A DNA stretch of 64,000 nucleotides from Polynucleobacter sp. KF022 (GCF_027924105.1 NZ_AP026972.1:186001-250000), one strand, 5' to 3'. Counted from the first letter of the stretch, positions 42,746-52,220 are shown. The notes: generated from the sequence alone by a model not told the origin. Numbers and translations: made by a program.

Positions 42746-43366
42746 ATGAATAATCGCTCTGAAAACAGCAATACAGCCAGCTTCGAAGAACATAGCCGCG
42801 CTGAAAGTTGGGATAGCAAAGATCGACTGGAAACCGAATCATCCGCTGCCAATATTTATGCTGAAGGCGGTTTATCTCGTTTACAAACCTATGCAGCAAA
42901 TCAAGTTTCGGGGAAAAAAGTGACAGCTTCTTGGCGTGCCGCTTTGGCCGTTCGCGATGCCGGACCGCCGGCAATGTTGCGCAGTGTGCGCCCTAATATT
43001 GTGCAATCAATTCGTGCCTTCCGTACTCCGGATTTGCAGGAAGCGGCAACAGAATTAGGCCAACACTTCATTTATGCCAATTGCGCTAATGCAATGACTA
43101 AGGGTGAGGTTTTGGAGTCTATTGCGATTGCTTATTCATTTACTAAGCAGCAGGCAAAAAACTACGATCCTTTATTAGATGCTTTGACTACTACAGTTGA
43201 CAAGTCTGGCCCGCAGCCTGGCTTCGTTGTCGTACTCGAAGGTTTGCCATGCACTCAGAAGTTTGACAAAGAAGCTCGTGAAACGTTGTTAGACGTTTTC
43301 CGTGATGCTGTTGATTTCTGGGCTGAGCGCCGCACTCCATATCGCGTCTTCTACTCTTTCGCTTAA
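42746..43366 (+). CDS. Barstar-family protein
   Basis: The C-terminal half (about 105-206) fits the barstar fold: HFIYANCANAMTKGEVLESIA, NYDPLLDALTTTV and GFVVVLEGLP, ending VFRDAVDFWAERRTPYRVFYSF. Barstar is the inhibitor of the ribonuclease barnase, but no barnase-like gene is near and the protein has a 100-residue N-terminal extension, so it is probably not a toxin partner. Similar proteins occur at this locus in other Burkholderiaceae (recollection, not checked). Function unknown. Confidence 0.78.
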   Translation: MNNRSENSNTASFEEHSRAESWDSKDRLETESSAANIYAEGGLSRLQTYAANQVSGKKVTASWRAALAVRDAGPPAMLRSVRPNIVQSIRAFRTPDLQEAATELGQHFIYANCANAMTKGEVLESIAIAYSFTKQQAKNYDPLLDALTTTVDKSGPQPGFVVVLEGLPCTQKFDKEARETLLDVFRDAVDFWAERRTPYRVFYSFA

Positions 43367-43390
43367 TCGCTAAGGCCTCAGAAGTTCCAT

Positions 43391-43416
43391 AAATCGCCTC
43401 TATTTGAGGCGATTTT
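43391..43416. terminator. Bidirectional terminator between the barstar gene and rsmE
   Basis: AAATCGCCTC (43391-43400) pairs with GAGGCGATTT (43406-43415) over a TATTT loop. The stem includes the last codons and stop of rsmE (stop at 43402-43400). Confidence 0.8.
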
Positions 43417-44161
43417 GCATTTCAGGGTTCCATACGCTATGAACGGCTGTAATCGCCACCACGCCAGCGGTTTCTGTTCTCAGTACTCGCTCACCTAGGG
43501 AAACTAATTGATAGCCTGCAGCCTCTGCCTGAGCCTCTTCTTCGGGAGAATGGCCACCTTCAGGTCCAATCATTAATACAACATCTTGGGGTTCATTCTT
43601 TATGAGCACGGAATACAGGCTTTTGGTGGCATCAGGACTCAGTAGTAGCTTTAAGGCTGGTTTTGGAGTTGCCTTTAAATAACCCTCAAACGTTTGGATG
43701 GGCTCTAGGTTCGCAAAGACAGTGCGGTCACATTGTTCACAGGCCGCCTGAATAATGCCTTCCCAGTGAGCAAGGCGTTTTTGGGCGCGCTCAGCATCGC
43801 TTGAGCGTGTCAGTTTCAAGATAGAGCGTTCACATTGCATCGGCGCAATATTTTGGGCGCCAGTCTCTACCGCTTTTTCGACAATCCAGTCCATTTTGTC
43901 GCCGCCAGCTAGTCCCTGGGCCAAGGTAATGGCATATGAGGTCTCGCGGTGGGTATCTTCGCGGATGTCGGTTAATTGAACTTGGCCTGTTTTTCCGCTT
44001 AAAGCAAGGAGTTCTCCCTTAGCAACAAGGCCTTTTCCATCAAATACTGGGAAGAATTCCCCGGTCTGAATGCGTCGAACACGCAAATGGTGGGCAACCT
44101 CAGGTGTGAGGGTAGTTGGCTTTTGGGATTCCCATGGCCTGGGAAGATAAAATTGAGGCAT
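43400..44161 (-). CDS. rsmE: 16S rRNA (uracil-1498-N3)-methyltransferase
   Basis: SPOUT-fold methyltransferase acting on the small subunit. MPQFYLPRPW start, AQGLAGGDKMDWIVEKAVETG, and the knot motifs MIGPEGGHSPEEE and LGERVLRTETA are diagnostic. Length 253. Divergent from tkt with 44 bases between. Confidence 0.95.
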   Translation of the reverse strand: MPQFYLPRPWESQKPTTLTPEVAHHLRVRRIQTGEFFPVFDGKGLVAKGELLALSGKTGQVQLTDIREDTHRETSYAITLAQGLAGGDKMDWIVEKAVETGAQNIAPMQCERSILKLTRSSDAERAQKRLAHWEGIIQAACEQCDRTVFANLEPIQTFEGYLKATPKPALKLLLSPDATKSLYSVLIKNEPQDVVLMIGPEGGHSPEEEAQAEAAGYQLVSLGERVLRTETAGVVAITAVHSVWNPEMQNRLK

Positions 44162-44205
44162 TACTGAAATATAGCCAATTTATTTTCCTCGAGACCACTT
44201 TTACG

Positions 44206-46197
44206 ATGTCAAACCTTCAAATTCGCATGGCCAATGCCATTCGCGCTTTATCCATGGATGCAGTACAGCAGGCAAATTCTGGTCACCCTGGTATGCCGAT
44301 GGGTATGGCAGATATTGCTGTAGGTCTTTGGAATGAACATTTAAAACATAACCCAACCGATCCACATTGGATGGATCGCGACCGTTTTGTTTTATCCAAT
44401 GGTCACGGCTCTATGTTGTTGTATTCGCTTTTACATCTTTCTGGTTACGACTTACCGATCGAAGAGTTGAAAAATTTCCGTCAATTGCATAGCAAGACTC
44501 CGGGACATCCTGAATATAGAATTACTCCTGGAGTAGAAACAACTACTGGACCATTGGGACAGGGAATTTCTAACGCTGTGGGAATGGCATTGGCTGAAAA
44601 ATTACTCGCTGAAGAATTTAATCGTCCTGGTCACAACATTGTTGATCACTACACCTATGTATTTTTAGGTGACGGTTGTTTGATGGAGGGTATTAGCCAT
44701 GAAGTCTGTTCATTAGCTGGCACACTCAAGCTCAATAAGTTAATTGGATTGTGGGATGACAACGGCATCTCGATCGATGGCAAAGTAGTTTCTTGGTTTA
44801 ACGAAGATACGCCGAAGCGCTTTGAGGCCTATGGTTGGAGCGTGATTCGTGATGTCGATGGACATGATGCTGAGGCAGTATCCGCAGCAATTTCTAAGGC
44901 TAAAAAGAGTGATAAGCCAACCCTTATCTGCTGTAAGACCGCGATTGGCCAAGGCTCGCCGAATATGGCCGGTAGCGATAAAGTTCACGGCTCACCATTA
45001 GGCGCTGCCGAAATTGCAGCTACACGTGTAGCCTTGAATTGGCCTTATGCGCCATTTGAAATTCCGAAAGATATTTATGCGGCATGGGATTTTAAAAAGC
45101 GTGGTCAAGCTGCTGAGCATGAATGGAATAAAGAATTTCAGAAATACAAAAACAAATTCCCAGAGCTTGCTTCTGAATTGCAGCGTCGCATGGAAGGTGA
45201 GTTATCAAAAGACTTTTCATCTACCTTAGATGCGTATTTAAAAACTTGCCAAACTAAAGCAGAAACGATTGCTACTCGTAAGGCTAGTCAAAACGCGATT
45301 GAAGCATTGGCACCTGCCTTGCCAGAATTTATGGGCGGCTCTGCCGACTTAACGGGCTCTAACTTAACCAATTGGTCTACATGTAAAGCAGTCCGTGGCG
45401 ATCAATGGGGTAATCACATCAATTATGGTGTGCGCGAATTCGGCATGAGCGCCATCATGAACGGCATTGCCTTGCATGGCGGGTACATTCCATTCGGCGG
45501 TACATTCTTAACTTTCTCAGACTACAGTCGCAACGCTTTGCGTATGGCCGCCCTGATGAAATTACGCAGTATTTTTGTCTTTACCCATGATTCGATTGGT
45601 TTGGGCGAGGATGGCCCAACCCATCAGTCTGTAGAGCATGTAGCTAGCCTACGCCTCATTCCAAACCTCATGGTTTGGCGTCCTTGCGATACCACCGAGA
45701 GCGCCGTCGCTTGGGGCTCAGCCATTGAGCGCAAAAATGGCCCTAGCGCATTGATCTTTAGTCGTCAAAATTGCCCATTTGTATCTCGTACTTCTGCACA
45801 AATTAAAGAGATTGCTCGTGGTGGATATGTATTGCGCGATCCATCTGGAAAGATTGATGCGGTAATTATTGCGACTGGTTCTGAAATTGCTCTCGCATTG
45901 CAAACTGCAGAGCGTCTTGAAAAAGAAGGCTTGGGCGTACGAGTTGTTTCCATTCCTTCGACTACTGTTTTCGATCAGCAAGATGCTGCGTATAAAGCAA
46001 AAGTATTGCCAGCTAATATTCCACGTATTGCAGTAGAAGCTGGCGTAAGCGATTTCTGGTGGAAGTATGGCTGTGCAGCAGTGCACGGTGTTGACACTTT
46101 TGGTGAGTCTGCGCCAGCACCAGTGTTATATGAATATTTTGGTTTAACAGTGGATCAAATTGCCAAGACTGTTAAGCAATGTATCTCGAAGAAGTAA
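44206..46197 (+). CDS. tkt: Transketolase
   Basis: TPP-dependent two-carbon transfer between pentose- and hexose-phosphates. QANSGHPGMPMGMADI at the N-terminus, thiamine-diphosphate motif GDGCLMEGISHE, and the pyrimidine domain with HDSIGLGEDGPTHQ are present. I start at ATG 44206 (663 residues, MSNLQIRMANAIR); the frame upstream overlaps rsmE and is unlike transketolase. It is followed 35 bases later by gapA. Confidence 0.96.
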   Translation: MSNLQIRMANAIRALSMDAVQQANSGHPGMPMGMADIAVGLWNEHLKHNPTDPHWMDRDRFVLSNGHGSMLLYSLLHLSGYDLPIEELKNFRQLHSKTPGHPEYRITPGVETTTGPLGQGISNAVGMALAEKLLAEEFNRPGHNIVDHYTYVFLGDGCLMEGISHEVCSLAGTLKLNKLIGLWDDNGISIDGKVVSWFNEDTPKRFEAYGWSVIRDVDGHDAEAVSAAISKAKKSDKPTLICCKTAIGQGSPNMAGSDKVHGSPLGAAEIAATRVALNWPYAPFEIPKDIYAAWDFKKRGQAAEHEWNKEFQKYKNKFPELASELQRRMEGELSKDFSSTLDAYLKTCQTKAETIATRKASQNAIEALAPALPEFMGGSADLTGSNLTNWSTCKAVRGDQWGNHINYGVREFGMSAIMNGIALHGGYIPFGGTFLTFSDYSRNALRMAALMKLRSIFVFTHDSIGLGEDGPTHQSVEHVASLRLIPNLMVWRPCDTTESAVAWGSAIERKNGPSALIFSRQNCPFVSRTSAQIKEIARGGYVLRDPSGKIDAVIIATGSEIALALQTAERLEKEGLGVRVVSIPSTTVFDQQDAAYKAKVLPANIPRIAVEAGVSDFWWKYGCAAVHGVDTFGESAPAPVLYEYFGLTVDQIAKTVKQCISKK

Positions 46198-46232
46198 ATT
46201 GAAATAAATTCAAAATTAGTAAGGGGAAATAA

Positions 46233-47261
46233 ATGACAATTCGTGTCGCAATTAATGGTTATGGGCGTATCGGCCGCATGGTATTGCGTGCTTTATATGA
46301 AGATCAAGTGAACGGCAAACCACGCCGCGATATTAAGATTGTTGCAATTAATGCGATGGGTGATATTGCTATTAATGCCCATTTGACGCAGTACGATTCA
46401 GCGCACGGCCGCTTCCCGGCTGAAGTTTCAGTAGATGGTGACTGCATGGTAGTTAATGGCGATCGCATCAAAATGTTTTGTACACGTAACCCAGCTGAAA
46501 CACCATGGGGTGAGTTGGGTGTGGATTTAGTTTTAGAGTGTACTGGCAAGTTCACCTCTAAAGAAAAAGCCATGATCCACATTCAACAGGGCGCGAAAAA
46601 AGTATTGATTTCTGCTCCGGGTGAAAAAGATGTCGATGCAACAATTGTGTATGGCGTTAATCAAAACGTATTGAAGCCAAGTGATGTCGTTGTATCTAAT
46701 GCAAGCTGCACTACAAACTGTTTGGCTCCATTGGTTAAGCCGCTCTTAGAGAAAATTGGCATTGAATCTGGTTTGATGACTACGATTCATGCGTTTACAA
46801 ATGATCAAGTATTGACTGATGTGTATCACAAAGATATGCGTCGGGCACGCTCTGCAGTTACTAGCATGATCCCAACCAAGACTGGTGCAGCTAAGGCAGT
46901 TGGTTTAGTTTTGCCAGCATTGGCAGGTCGTTTCGATGGGTTTGCAATGCGTGTTCCAGTGATCAACGTTTCCGTTGTGGATTTAACGTTTGCAGCAAGT
47001 CGAGCCACTAGCGTGGATGAAGTGAATTCAATTCTCAAAGTGGCAAGTGAGGGTGAGCTCAAAGGCATTTTGGGCTTTAATACTTTGCCCCTGGTTTCAA
47101 TCGACTTTAACCATGATCCGCGCCCAAGTATTTACGACGCCTCTCAAACTCGTGTTTCTGCAGATGGCAAGTTGGTCAAAGTATTGGCTTGGTATGACAA
47201 CGAATGGGGTTATTCAGTACAAATGCTCAATGCTGCTGAAGCATTAATGGCAGTAAAGTAA
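46233..47261 (+). CDS. gapA: Glyceraldehyde-3-phosphate dehydrogenase
   Basis: Glycolytic dehydrogenase of 342 residues. INGYGRIGRM cofactor loop and the active site SNASCTTNC (C159) are intact; DNEWGYS near the C-terminus is typical. At the coenzyme-selecting position the usual Asp of the VAINDL motif is Ala (VAINAMGD, A41), while the later LVLP segment keeps the NAD-type form. AAGGGGAAATAA precedes the ATG. Likely cotranscribed with tkt. Confidence 0.96.
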   Translation: MTIRVAINGYGRIGRMVLRALYEDQVNGKPRRDIKIVAINAMGDIAINAHLTQYDSAHGRFPAEVSVDGDCMVVNGDRIKMFCTRNPAETPWGELGVDLVLECTGKFTSKEKAMIHIQQGAKKVLISAPGEKDVDATIVYGVNQNVLKPSDVVVSNASCTTNCLAPLVKPLLEKIGIESGLMTTIHAFTNDQVLTDVYHKDMRRARSAVTSMIPTKTGAAKAVGLVLPALAGRFDGFAMRVPVINVSVVDLTFAASRATSVDEVNSILKVASEGELKGILGFNTLPLVSIDFNHDPRPSIYDASQTRVSADGKLVKVLAWYDNEWGYSVQMLNAAEALMAVK

Positions 47262-47262
47262 T

Positions 47263-47315
47263 AAAAAGTATCTAAAAGTCGTTAAAATTCTTTAAAAGTT
47301 ATTAAAAAGTATTTT
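47263..47315. other. Five helically phased A-tracts (predicted curved DNA) after gapA
   Basis: A-tracts of 4-5 bases lie at 47263-47267, 47274-47277, 47284-47287, 47294-47297 and 47304-47308, followed by TTTT at 47312-47315. Centres are about 10-10.5 bases apart, one helical turn, the arrangement that gives strong intrinsic bending. Confidence 0.7.
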
Positions 47316-47342
47316 GATGAAGAGCCGAAATACTCTGAATGT

Positions 47343-47372
47343 AAAAAAAGACCTCGATTTGAGGTCTTTTTT
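47343..47372. terminator. Bidirectional terminator between gapA and fur
   Basis: AGACCTC (47349-47355) pairs with GAGGTCT (47361-47367), with runs of A before and T after the stem. A second, weaker hairpin AATAATCG/CGATTATT (47378-47400) lies nearer to fur. Confidence 0.9.
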
Positions 47373-47415
47373 ATTTTAATAATCGCTAAAAACGATTATT
47401 TGTAGTTAAAAGTTC

Positions 47416-47865
47416 TTATTTTTGTTTATTTCGACAGTTTTTCTTTTGGCAATGGCCATACATAGCTAATGAGTGCTCCTGGAGCTTGAATCCCAGGTTT
47501 TTAGCGATATCTTGCTGCCTTTTTTCAATGGCCTCATCTACAAACTCTTCAACATGGCCGCAATCTATACATACCAGGTGGTCGTGGTGCTGACCTTCAT
47601 TTAACTCATAAATTGCTCGGCTATCGCCCTTGCTGGATTCAAAGTGACTCCTCAACAGCAGGCCAGCCTGTTCAAACTGGGTGAGAACTCGATAAACCGT
47701 GGCTAAGCCAATTTCCTTGTCATCTTTCGCCAGGGCCATAAAGACATCTTCAGCGCTGAAATGGGTGCCACCATTTTGGTGGAAAAAATCCAGAATTTTC
47801 ATTCGTGGCCCAGTAGCTTTAAGGCCAATATCACGTAAATTTTCAGGGGTAGGGATTTGGGTCAT
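47416..47865 (-). CDS. fur: Ferric uptake regulator Fur
   Basis: Iron-sensing repressor. Winged-helix N-domain (LRDIGLKATGPRMKIL), metal site HHDHLVCIDCGHVEEF, and a C-terminal cysteine pair (CQKKNC) are present. I start at ATG 47865 (149 residues, MTQIPTPENLRD), the usual length; the frame extends 17 codons further, into the bamE promoter region. Divergent from bamE with 49 bases, the usual betaproteobacterial order. Confidence 0.95.
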   Translation of the reverse strand: MTQIPTPENLRDIGLKATGPRMKILDFFHQNGGTHFSAEDVFMALAKDDKEIGLATVYRVLTQFEQAGLLLRSHFESSKGDSRAIYELNEGQHHDHLVCIDCGHVEEFVDEAIEKRQQDIAKNLGFKLQEHSLAMYGHCQKKNCRNKQK

Positions 47866-47914
47866 ATTTATGGCATTGGGAGCTAAAATCAATGTCTTAA
47901 TGATACGGCCAGCC

Positions 47915-48634
47915 ATGCAAAATTGCCTCGAACTTTTTTCCCGCTTTTTTAGCCCAATTTTGAAGGGTGCTTATTTCCCACTTAGATTGGGATTTGTGGC
48001 AATGGCCGTTTCTAGCCTCTTGGGAGTGACTGGGTGCACAAGTGCGGTTGATGAAACTCAGCGTAACTGGGTAAACAAGATTTTCAGACCATATGTGCCA
48101 GATGTTGTGCAAGGTAACTTTATTTCTAGCGAGCAGTATGCGAAGTTGCAATTGGGCATGACTCGTGAACAGGTGCGACAAATTTTAGGTACTCCATTAT
48201 TAGCAAGTTACTTTCATGCAAACCGCTGGGATTATATTTTTGAATTCAAGCGCTCTGGTCAGCCGATAGGTAAAGAACGTCATGTCACGGTTTTTTTTGA
48301 TGGCGACAAGGTAGTGAAGTTTGAAGGTGATGCATTGCCAACCGAGATTGAATTGGTTGCTGAAATTGATAACTATGCAAAATCAAAACGTTCATTCTGG
48401 GATGTGATGACTGGTGCTAATAAGCCGCCAGTAACACCTAAATTACAAAGCCCTGAAGTATTGGTTCCAAGCAAGACTGACAACTTAGCGGCAGGTGTGC
48501 CTGTGCCCCCAGTAAATACCAGTTCATTCTGGGATTTCTTTGGCTCTTCTGATAAGAAGTCGGATGCACAAGCTCCCGCCCTAGGTCCTGGCGCTCTAAA
48601 TGATGTGCCAAAGGCAGTAGAGCCTAAGCAGTAG
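47915..48634 (+). CDS. bamE: Outer-membrane assembly lipoprotein BamE
   Basis: Lipoprotein of the BAM complex that inserts beta-barrels. The lipobox is GVTGC (C39 from this start) and the SmpA/OmlA domain (about 45-145) includes QLGMTREQVRQILGTPLL and WDYIFEFKR. The 239-residue length is about twice that of E. coli BamE because of a proline/serine-rich C-terminal tail with two SFWD repeats. A start further in, at TTG or ATG near 47993-47999, would give a shorter signal peptide. First gene of a long plus-strand run reaching hemL. Confidence 0.9.
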   Translation: MQNCLELFSRFFSPILKGAYFPLRLGFVAMAVSSLLGVTGCTSAVDETQRNWVNKIFRPYVPDVVQGNFISSEQYAKLQLGMTREQVRQILGTPLLASYFHANRWDYIFEFKRSGQPIGKERHVTVFFDGDKVVKFEGDALPTEIELVAEIDNYAKSKRSFWDVMTGANKPPVTPKLQSPEVLVPSKTDNLAAGVPVPPVNTSSFWDFFGSSDKKSDAQAPALGPGALNDVPKAVEPKQ

Positions 48635-48701
48635 AAATCTCTTTTGTATTGATGCCAATAAGAACCGTATTGGTTCACTTGAATAAGAAGCGAAGAAACA
48701 C

Positions 48702-49505
48702 ATGATGAAGATTGCAATTGCTGGCGCAACTGGTCGTATGGGAAAGATGTTGATTGAGGCCGTACTCAATACTCCAGATGCTCAATTGGTTGGCGCACTA
48801 GAACATGCCTCTTGCCCACAATTGGGAGAGGATGCAGGGTCATTCTTGGGTAAAAAGACTGGCGTGTTGATTTCTTCTGATGTTGCACAGGTGTTATCCG
48901 GCGCACAATTCTTGATCGACTTCACTAGACCTGAAGGTACGATGAGCCATTTAGCGATTGCAGAAAAGACTGGCACCAAGATGATTGTTGGTACTACTGG
49001 CTTAACTGCAGATCAAATTGCTAGCTTGAAAAAGGCCTCTGCAAAGTTAGCTATTGTTTTTGCGCCCAATATGAGTGTGGGTGTGAATGCAACTTTTAAG
49101 CTCTTAGAGATCGCTGCCAAGATGCTCAATCAAGGTTATGACATCGAAATTATTGAGGCTCATCATAAGCATAAGGTAGATGCGCCTTCGGGCACAGCAC
49201 TCAAGATGGGTGAAGTAATTGCGGATGCGTTGGGCGAGAAATTAGATGATGTTGCAGTCTATGCGAGAGAAGGTCATACCGGCGAACGCAAGGAAGGTTC
49301 GATTGGTTTTGCAACGATTCGTGGTGGCGATATCGTAGGTGACCATACCGTGTTATTTGCTGGCGATGGCGAGCGTATTGAAATTAGTCACAAGTCGTCA
49401 AGCCGTCAATCCTATGCACAAGGATCTTTGCGCGCAGCGCGCTTTTTGCAAAACCAAAGCAGTGGTTTATTCGATATGCAAGATGTTCTTGGCTTGCGTA
49501 AATAA
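48702..49505 (+). CDS. dapB: 4-hydroxy-tetrahydrodipicolinate reductase
   Basis: Lysine and diaminopimelate synthesis. GATGRMGKMLIEA is the cofactor loop; the substrate motif is EAHHKHKVDAPSGTA. Length 267. Two tandem ATG codons open the gene; either may serve. Supplies the meso-DAP used by Mpl substrates. Confidence 0.97.
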   Translation: MMKIAIAGATGRMGKMLIEAVLNTPDAQLVGALEHASCPQLGEDAGSFLGKKTGVLISSDVAQVLSGAQFLIDFTRPEGTMSHLAIAEKTGTKMIVGTTGLTADQIASLKKASAKLAIVFAPNMSVGVNATFKLLEIAAKMLNQGYDIEIIEAHHKHKVDAPSGTALKMGEVIADALGEKLDDVAVYAREGHTGERKEGSIGFATIRGGDIVGDHTVLFAGDGERIEISHKSSSRQSYAQGSLRAARFLQNQSSGLFDMQDVLGLRK

Positions 49506-49547
49506 AAAGTCACTTAATTAAAAATAGAAGAAAAGAGTTGTTTAAGA

Positions 49548-52220
49548 ATGAGTAAGGATTACGACTACCGCAGCATTGAAGCGGCAGCGCAAGCTGATTG
49601 GGAAGGTGCGCAAGTCTATCAAGTGGCAGAAGATGCAGTTGATGCGCAAGGCAAGAAAAAGCCTAAGTACTACGCCTGCTCTATGTTGCCTTACCCTTCT
49701 GGCAAATTGCATATGGGTCATGTGCGTAACTACACCATTAATGATGTGATGGCTCGTCAGCTTCGCATGCAAGGCTATAACGTATTGATGCCAATGGGCT
49801 GGGATGCTTTTGGTATGCCCGCTGAAAATGCAGCGATTCAGAATAAAGTGCCTCCAGCTAAATGGACCTACGACAACATTGCTTATATGAAAAAGCAAAT
49901 GGCGGCGATGGGTTTAGCGATTGATTGGTCACGTGAAGTAGCAACCTGTAGTCCTGATTACTATCGCTGGAACCAGTGGCTCTTTTTGAAGATGCTAGAA
50001 AAGGGTATCGCGTATCGTAAGACGCAGGTAGTGAATTGGGATCCAATCGATCAAACAGTTTTAGCAAACGAACAAGTAATTGATGGTCGCGGTTGGCGTT
50101 CTGGCGCTTTAGTTGAAAAGCGCGAGATCCCGGGCTACTACTTCAATATCACTGCCTATGCTGAGCCGCTGCTCTCTGGATTGGACGGATTAGGTTGGCC
50201 AGAGCGCGTCAAAACGATGCAGCAAAACTGGATTGGTAAAAGTCGTGGCGTGCGCTTTGCGTTTAAGCATGAAATTACCGACGACCATGGCAACTTTATT
50301 CAAGACGGTCTCTTGTATGTTTTTACTACGCGCGCGGACACCATTATGGGTGTTACCTTTTGCGCGGTTGCTGCTGAGCATCCACTAGCTACGAAGGCTG
50401 CCGCTAATAATCCGGCTTTAACTGCATTTATTGAGAAATGTAAAACAGGTAGCGTAATTGAAGCTGACTTAGCGACCCAAGAAAAAGAAGGCATGTTTAC
50501 CGGTCTATACGTCACACATCCATTGACTAAAGAACAGGTGCCAGTTTGGGTTGGTAACTATGTATTAATGTCATATGGTGATGGCGCTGTGATGGGTGTA
50601 CCTGCACATGATGAACGCGACTTTGCTTTTGCACTGAAGTATCAATTACCCATTAAACAAGTCATTGCACTCAATAGTGAGTCGCCGATGTTTAATGCTA
50701 CGCGTTGGGAAGATTGGTATGCCCAAAAGGATGGCGTAGTTTGCTTGAACAGCGCTCAATTTGATGGTTTATCCCATGATGAGGCAGTGAGTGCTGTTGC
50801 TAAAGAATTAGAGCAGCTTGGCATAGGAGAAATCAAGACGACCTATCGCTTACGTGATTGGGGCATCTCTCGCCAGCGCTATTGGGGAACGCCAATTCCG
50901 ATCATTCACTGTGGTGATGAAGCGAATCCAGGTTGTGGCGCAGTCCCAGTGCCCGAAGCAGATTTACCTGTAGTGTTACCTGAAGATTGTGTACCAGATG
51001 GCAGCGGTAACCCATTAAATAAACGCGCTGACTTTTTGAATGTGAAGTGTCCGAAATGCGGTAAGCCTGCGCGTCGCGAAACTGACACCATGGACACCTT
51101 TGTAGATTCTTCCTGGTATTTCATGCGCTACACCGGCCCGAATGCAAAGACCATGGTTGACGAGCGTAATGAATATTGGATGCCAATGGACCAATACATT
51201 GGCGGTATTGAGCATGCGATCTTGCATTTACTGTATGCGCGTTTCTGGACTAAGGTCATGCGTGATCTCAAGTTGATTACCTTTGATGAGCCTTTCCAAA
51301 ACTTACTCACTCAGGGCATGGTTCTGAATGAAACCTATTATTCTGAAGATGCCTCTGGCAAAAAGACTTGGCTCAATCCATTAGACGTTGAGTTAGATTT
51401 GGATGAGAAAGGTCGCCCTATAGGCGCTAAGTTAATTGGTGACACATCAAATACCCCAGTTGTTGTGGGTGGTGTTGAGAAGATGTCGAAGAGTAAGAAT
51501 AACGGTGTTGATCCTCAGGCTTTAATTGATCAATATGGCGCTGATACTGCTCGTTTGTTTGTGATGTTTGCTGCACCTCCTGAGCAACAGCTTGAGTGGT
51601 CTGGTGCTGGGGTAGATGGAGCTTCGCGTTTCTTGCGACGTGTATGGATGTATTCCAACAGTCAGGCAGCGGCATTGCGTAATGCATCAGATGTATTACC
51701 AAGTAACTTAAACGATGCTGAAAAAGAATTGCGTCGCGAGGTGCATGGCATTCTGAAGCAAGCTAACTTTGACTATCAACGCCGTCAATACAACACTGTA
51801 GTTTCTGCTGCGATGAAAATGCTTAATGTCCTAGAGCCTATTAAATTAGACCAGGGTTCTAACATTACCGCGCCTGTATTACGCGAATGTCTCAGTATTT
51901 TGTTGCGTGTTTTGTATCCAGTGGTTCCGCACCTCACCCACGTGCTCTGGAAGGATTTGGGCTATGCAAAAACCTTTGGACCTTTGCTTGATGCTCCTTG
52001 GCCAGCCGTAGACGAAGCAGCTTTGGTTCAAACAGAAATTACGTTGATGCTGCAAATTAATGGCAAGCTACGTGGCGATATTAAAGTCCCAGCAGATGCT
52101 AATAAAGAGCAAATTGAAGTCTTAGCCTTAAAGAGTGACCCCGCACAAAAAGCATTAAATGGCAGCGCACCTAAGAAGGTCATTGTGGTGCCTGGCCGTC
52201 TTGTGAATATTGTTGCTTAA
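49548..52220 (+). CDS. leuS: Leucyl-tRNA synthetase
   Basis: Class I synthetase of 890 residues charging tRNA-Leu. HIGH-type motif PYPSGKLHMGHVRNY, an inserted editing domain (TTRADTIMG, VPAHDERD), zinc cysteines (CPKCGKPARRETDTMD), and KMSKS in EKMSKSKNNG are present. Cotranscribed with lptE, 14 bases downstream. Confidence 0.97.
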   Translation: MSKDYDYRSIEAAAQADWEGAQVYQVAEDAVDAQGKKKPKYYACSMLPYPSGKLHMGHVRNYTINDVMARQLRMQGYNVLMPMGWDAFGMPAENAAIQNKVPPAKWTYDNIAYMKKQMAAMGLAIDWSREVATCSPDYYRWNQWLFLKMLEKGIAYRKTQVVNWDPIDQTVLANEQVIDGRGWRSGALVEKREIPGYYFNITAYAEPLLSGLDGLGWPERVKTMQQNWIGKSRGVRFAFKHEITDDHGNFIQDGLLYVFTTRADTIMGVTFCAVAAEHPLATKAAANNPALTAFIEKCKTGSVIEADLATQEKEGMFTGLYVTHPLTKEQVPVWVGNYVLMSYGDGAVMGVPAHDERDFAFALKYQLPIKQVIALNSESPMFNATRWEDWYAQKDGVVCLNSAQFDGLSHDEAVSAVAKELEQLGIGEIKTTYRLRDWGISRQRYWGTPIPIIHCGDEANPGCGAVPVPEADLPVVLPEDCVPDGSGNPLNKRADFLNVKCPKCGKPARRETDTMDTFVDSSWYFMRYTGPNAKTMVDERNEYWMPMDQYIGGIEHAILHLLYARFWTKVMRDLKLITFDEPFQNLLTQGMVLNETYYSEDASGKKTWLNPLDVELDLDEKGRPIGAKLIGDTSNTPVVVGGVEKMSKSKNNGVDPQALIDQYGADTARLFVMFAAPPEQQLEWSGAGVDGASRFLRRVWMYSNSQAAALRNASDVLPSNLNDAEKELRREVHGILKQANFDYQRRQYNTVVSAAMKMLNVLEPIKLDQGSNITAPVLRECLSILLRVLYPVVPHLTHVLWKDLGYAKTFGPLLDAPWPAVDEAALVQTEITLMLQINGKLRGDIKVPADANKEQIEVLALKSDPAQKALNGSAPKKVIVVPGRLVNIVA

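Noticed and set aside
42746..43366. Toxin-antitoxin module built on the barstar-like gene
   Set aside because: No barnase-like or other small toxin frame lies next to it; the neighbours are maeB and rsmE.
47699..47914. 72-codon upstream extension of bamE
   Set aside because: It lies antisense to fur codons and would bury the lipoprotein signal peptide.
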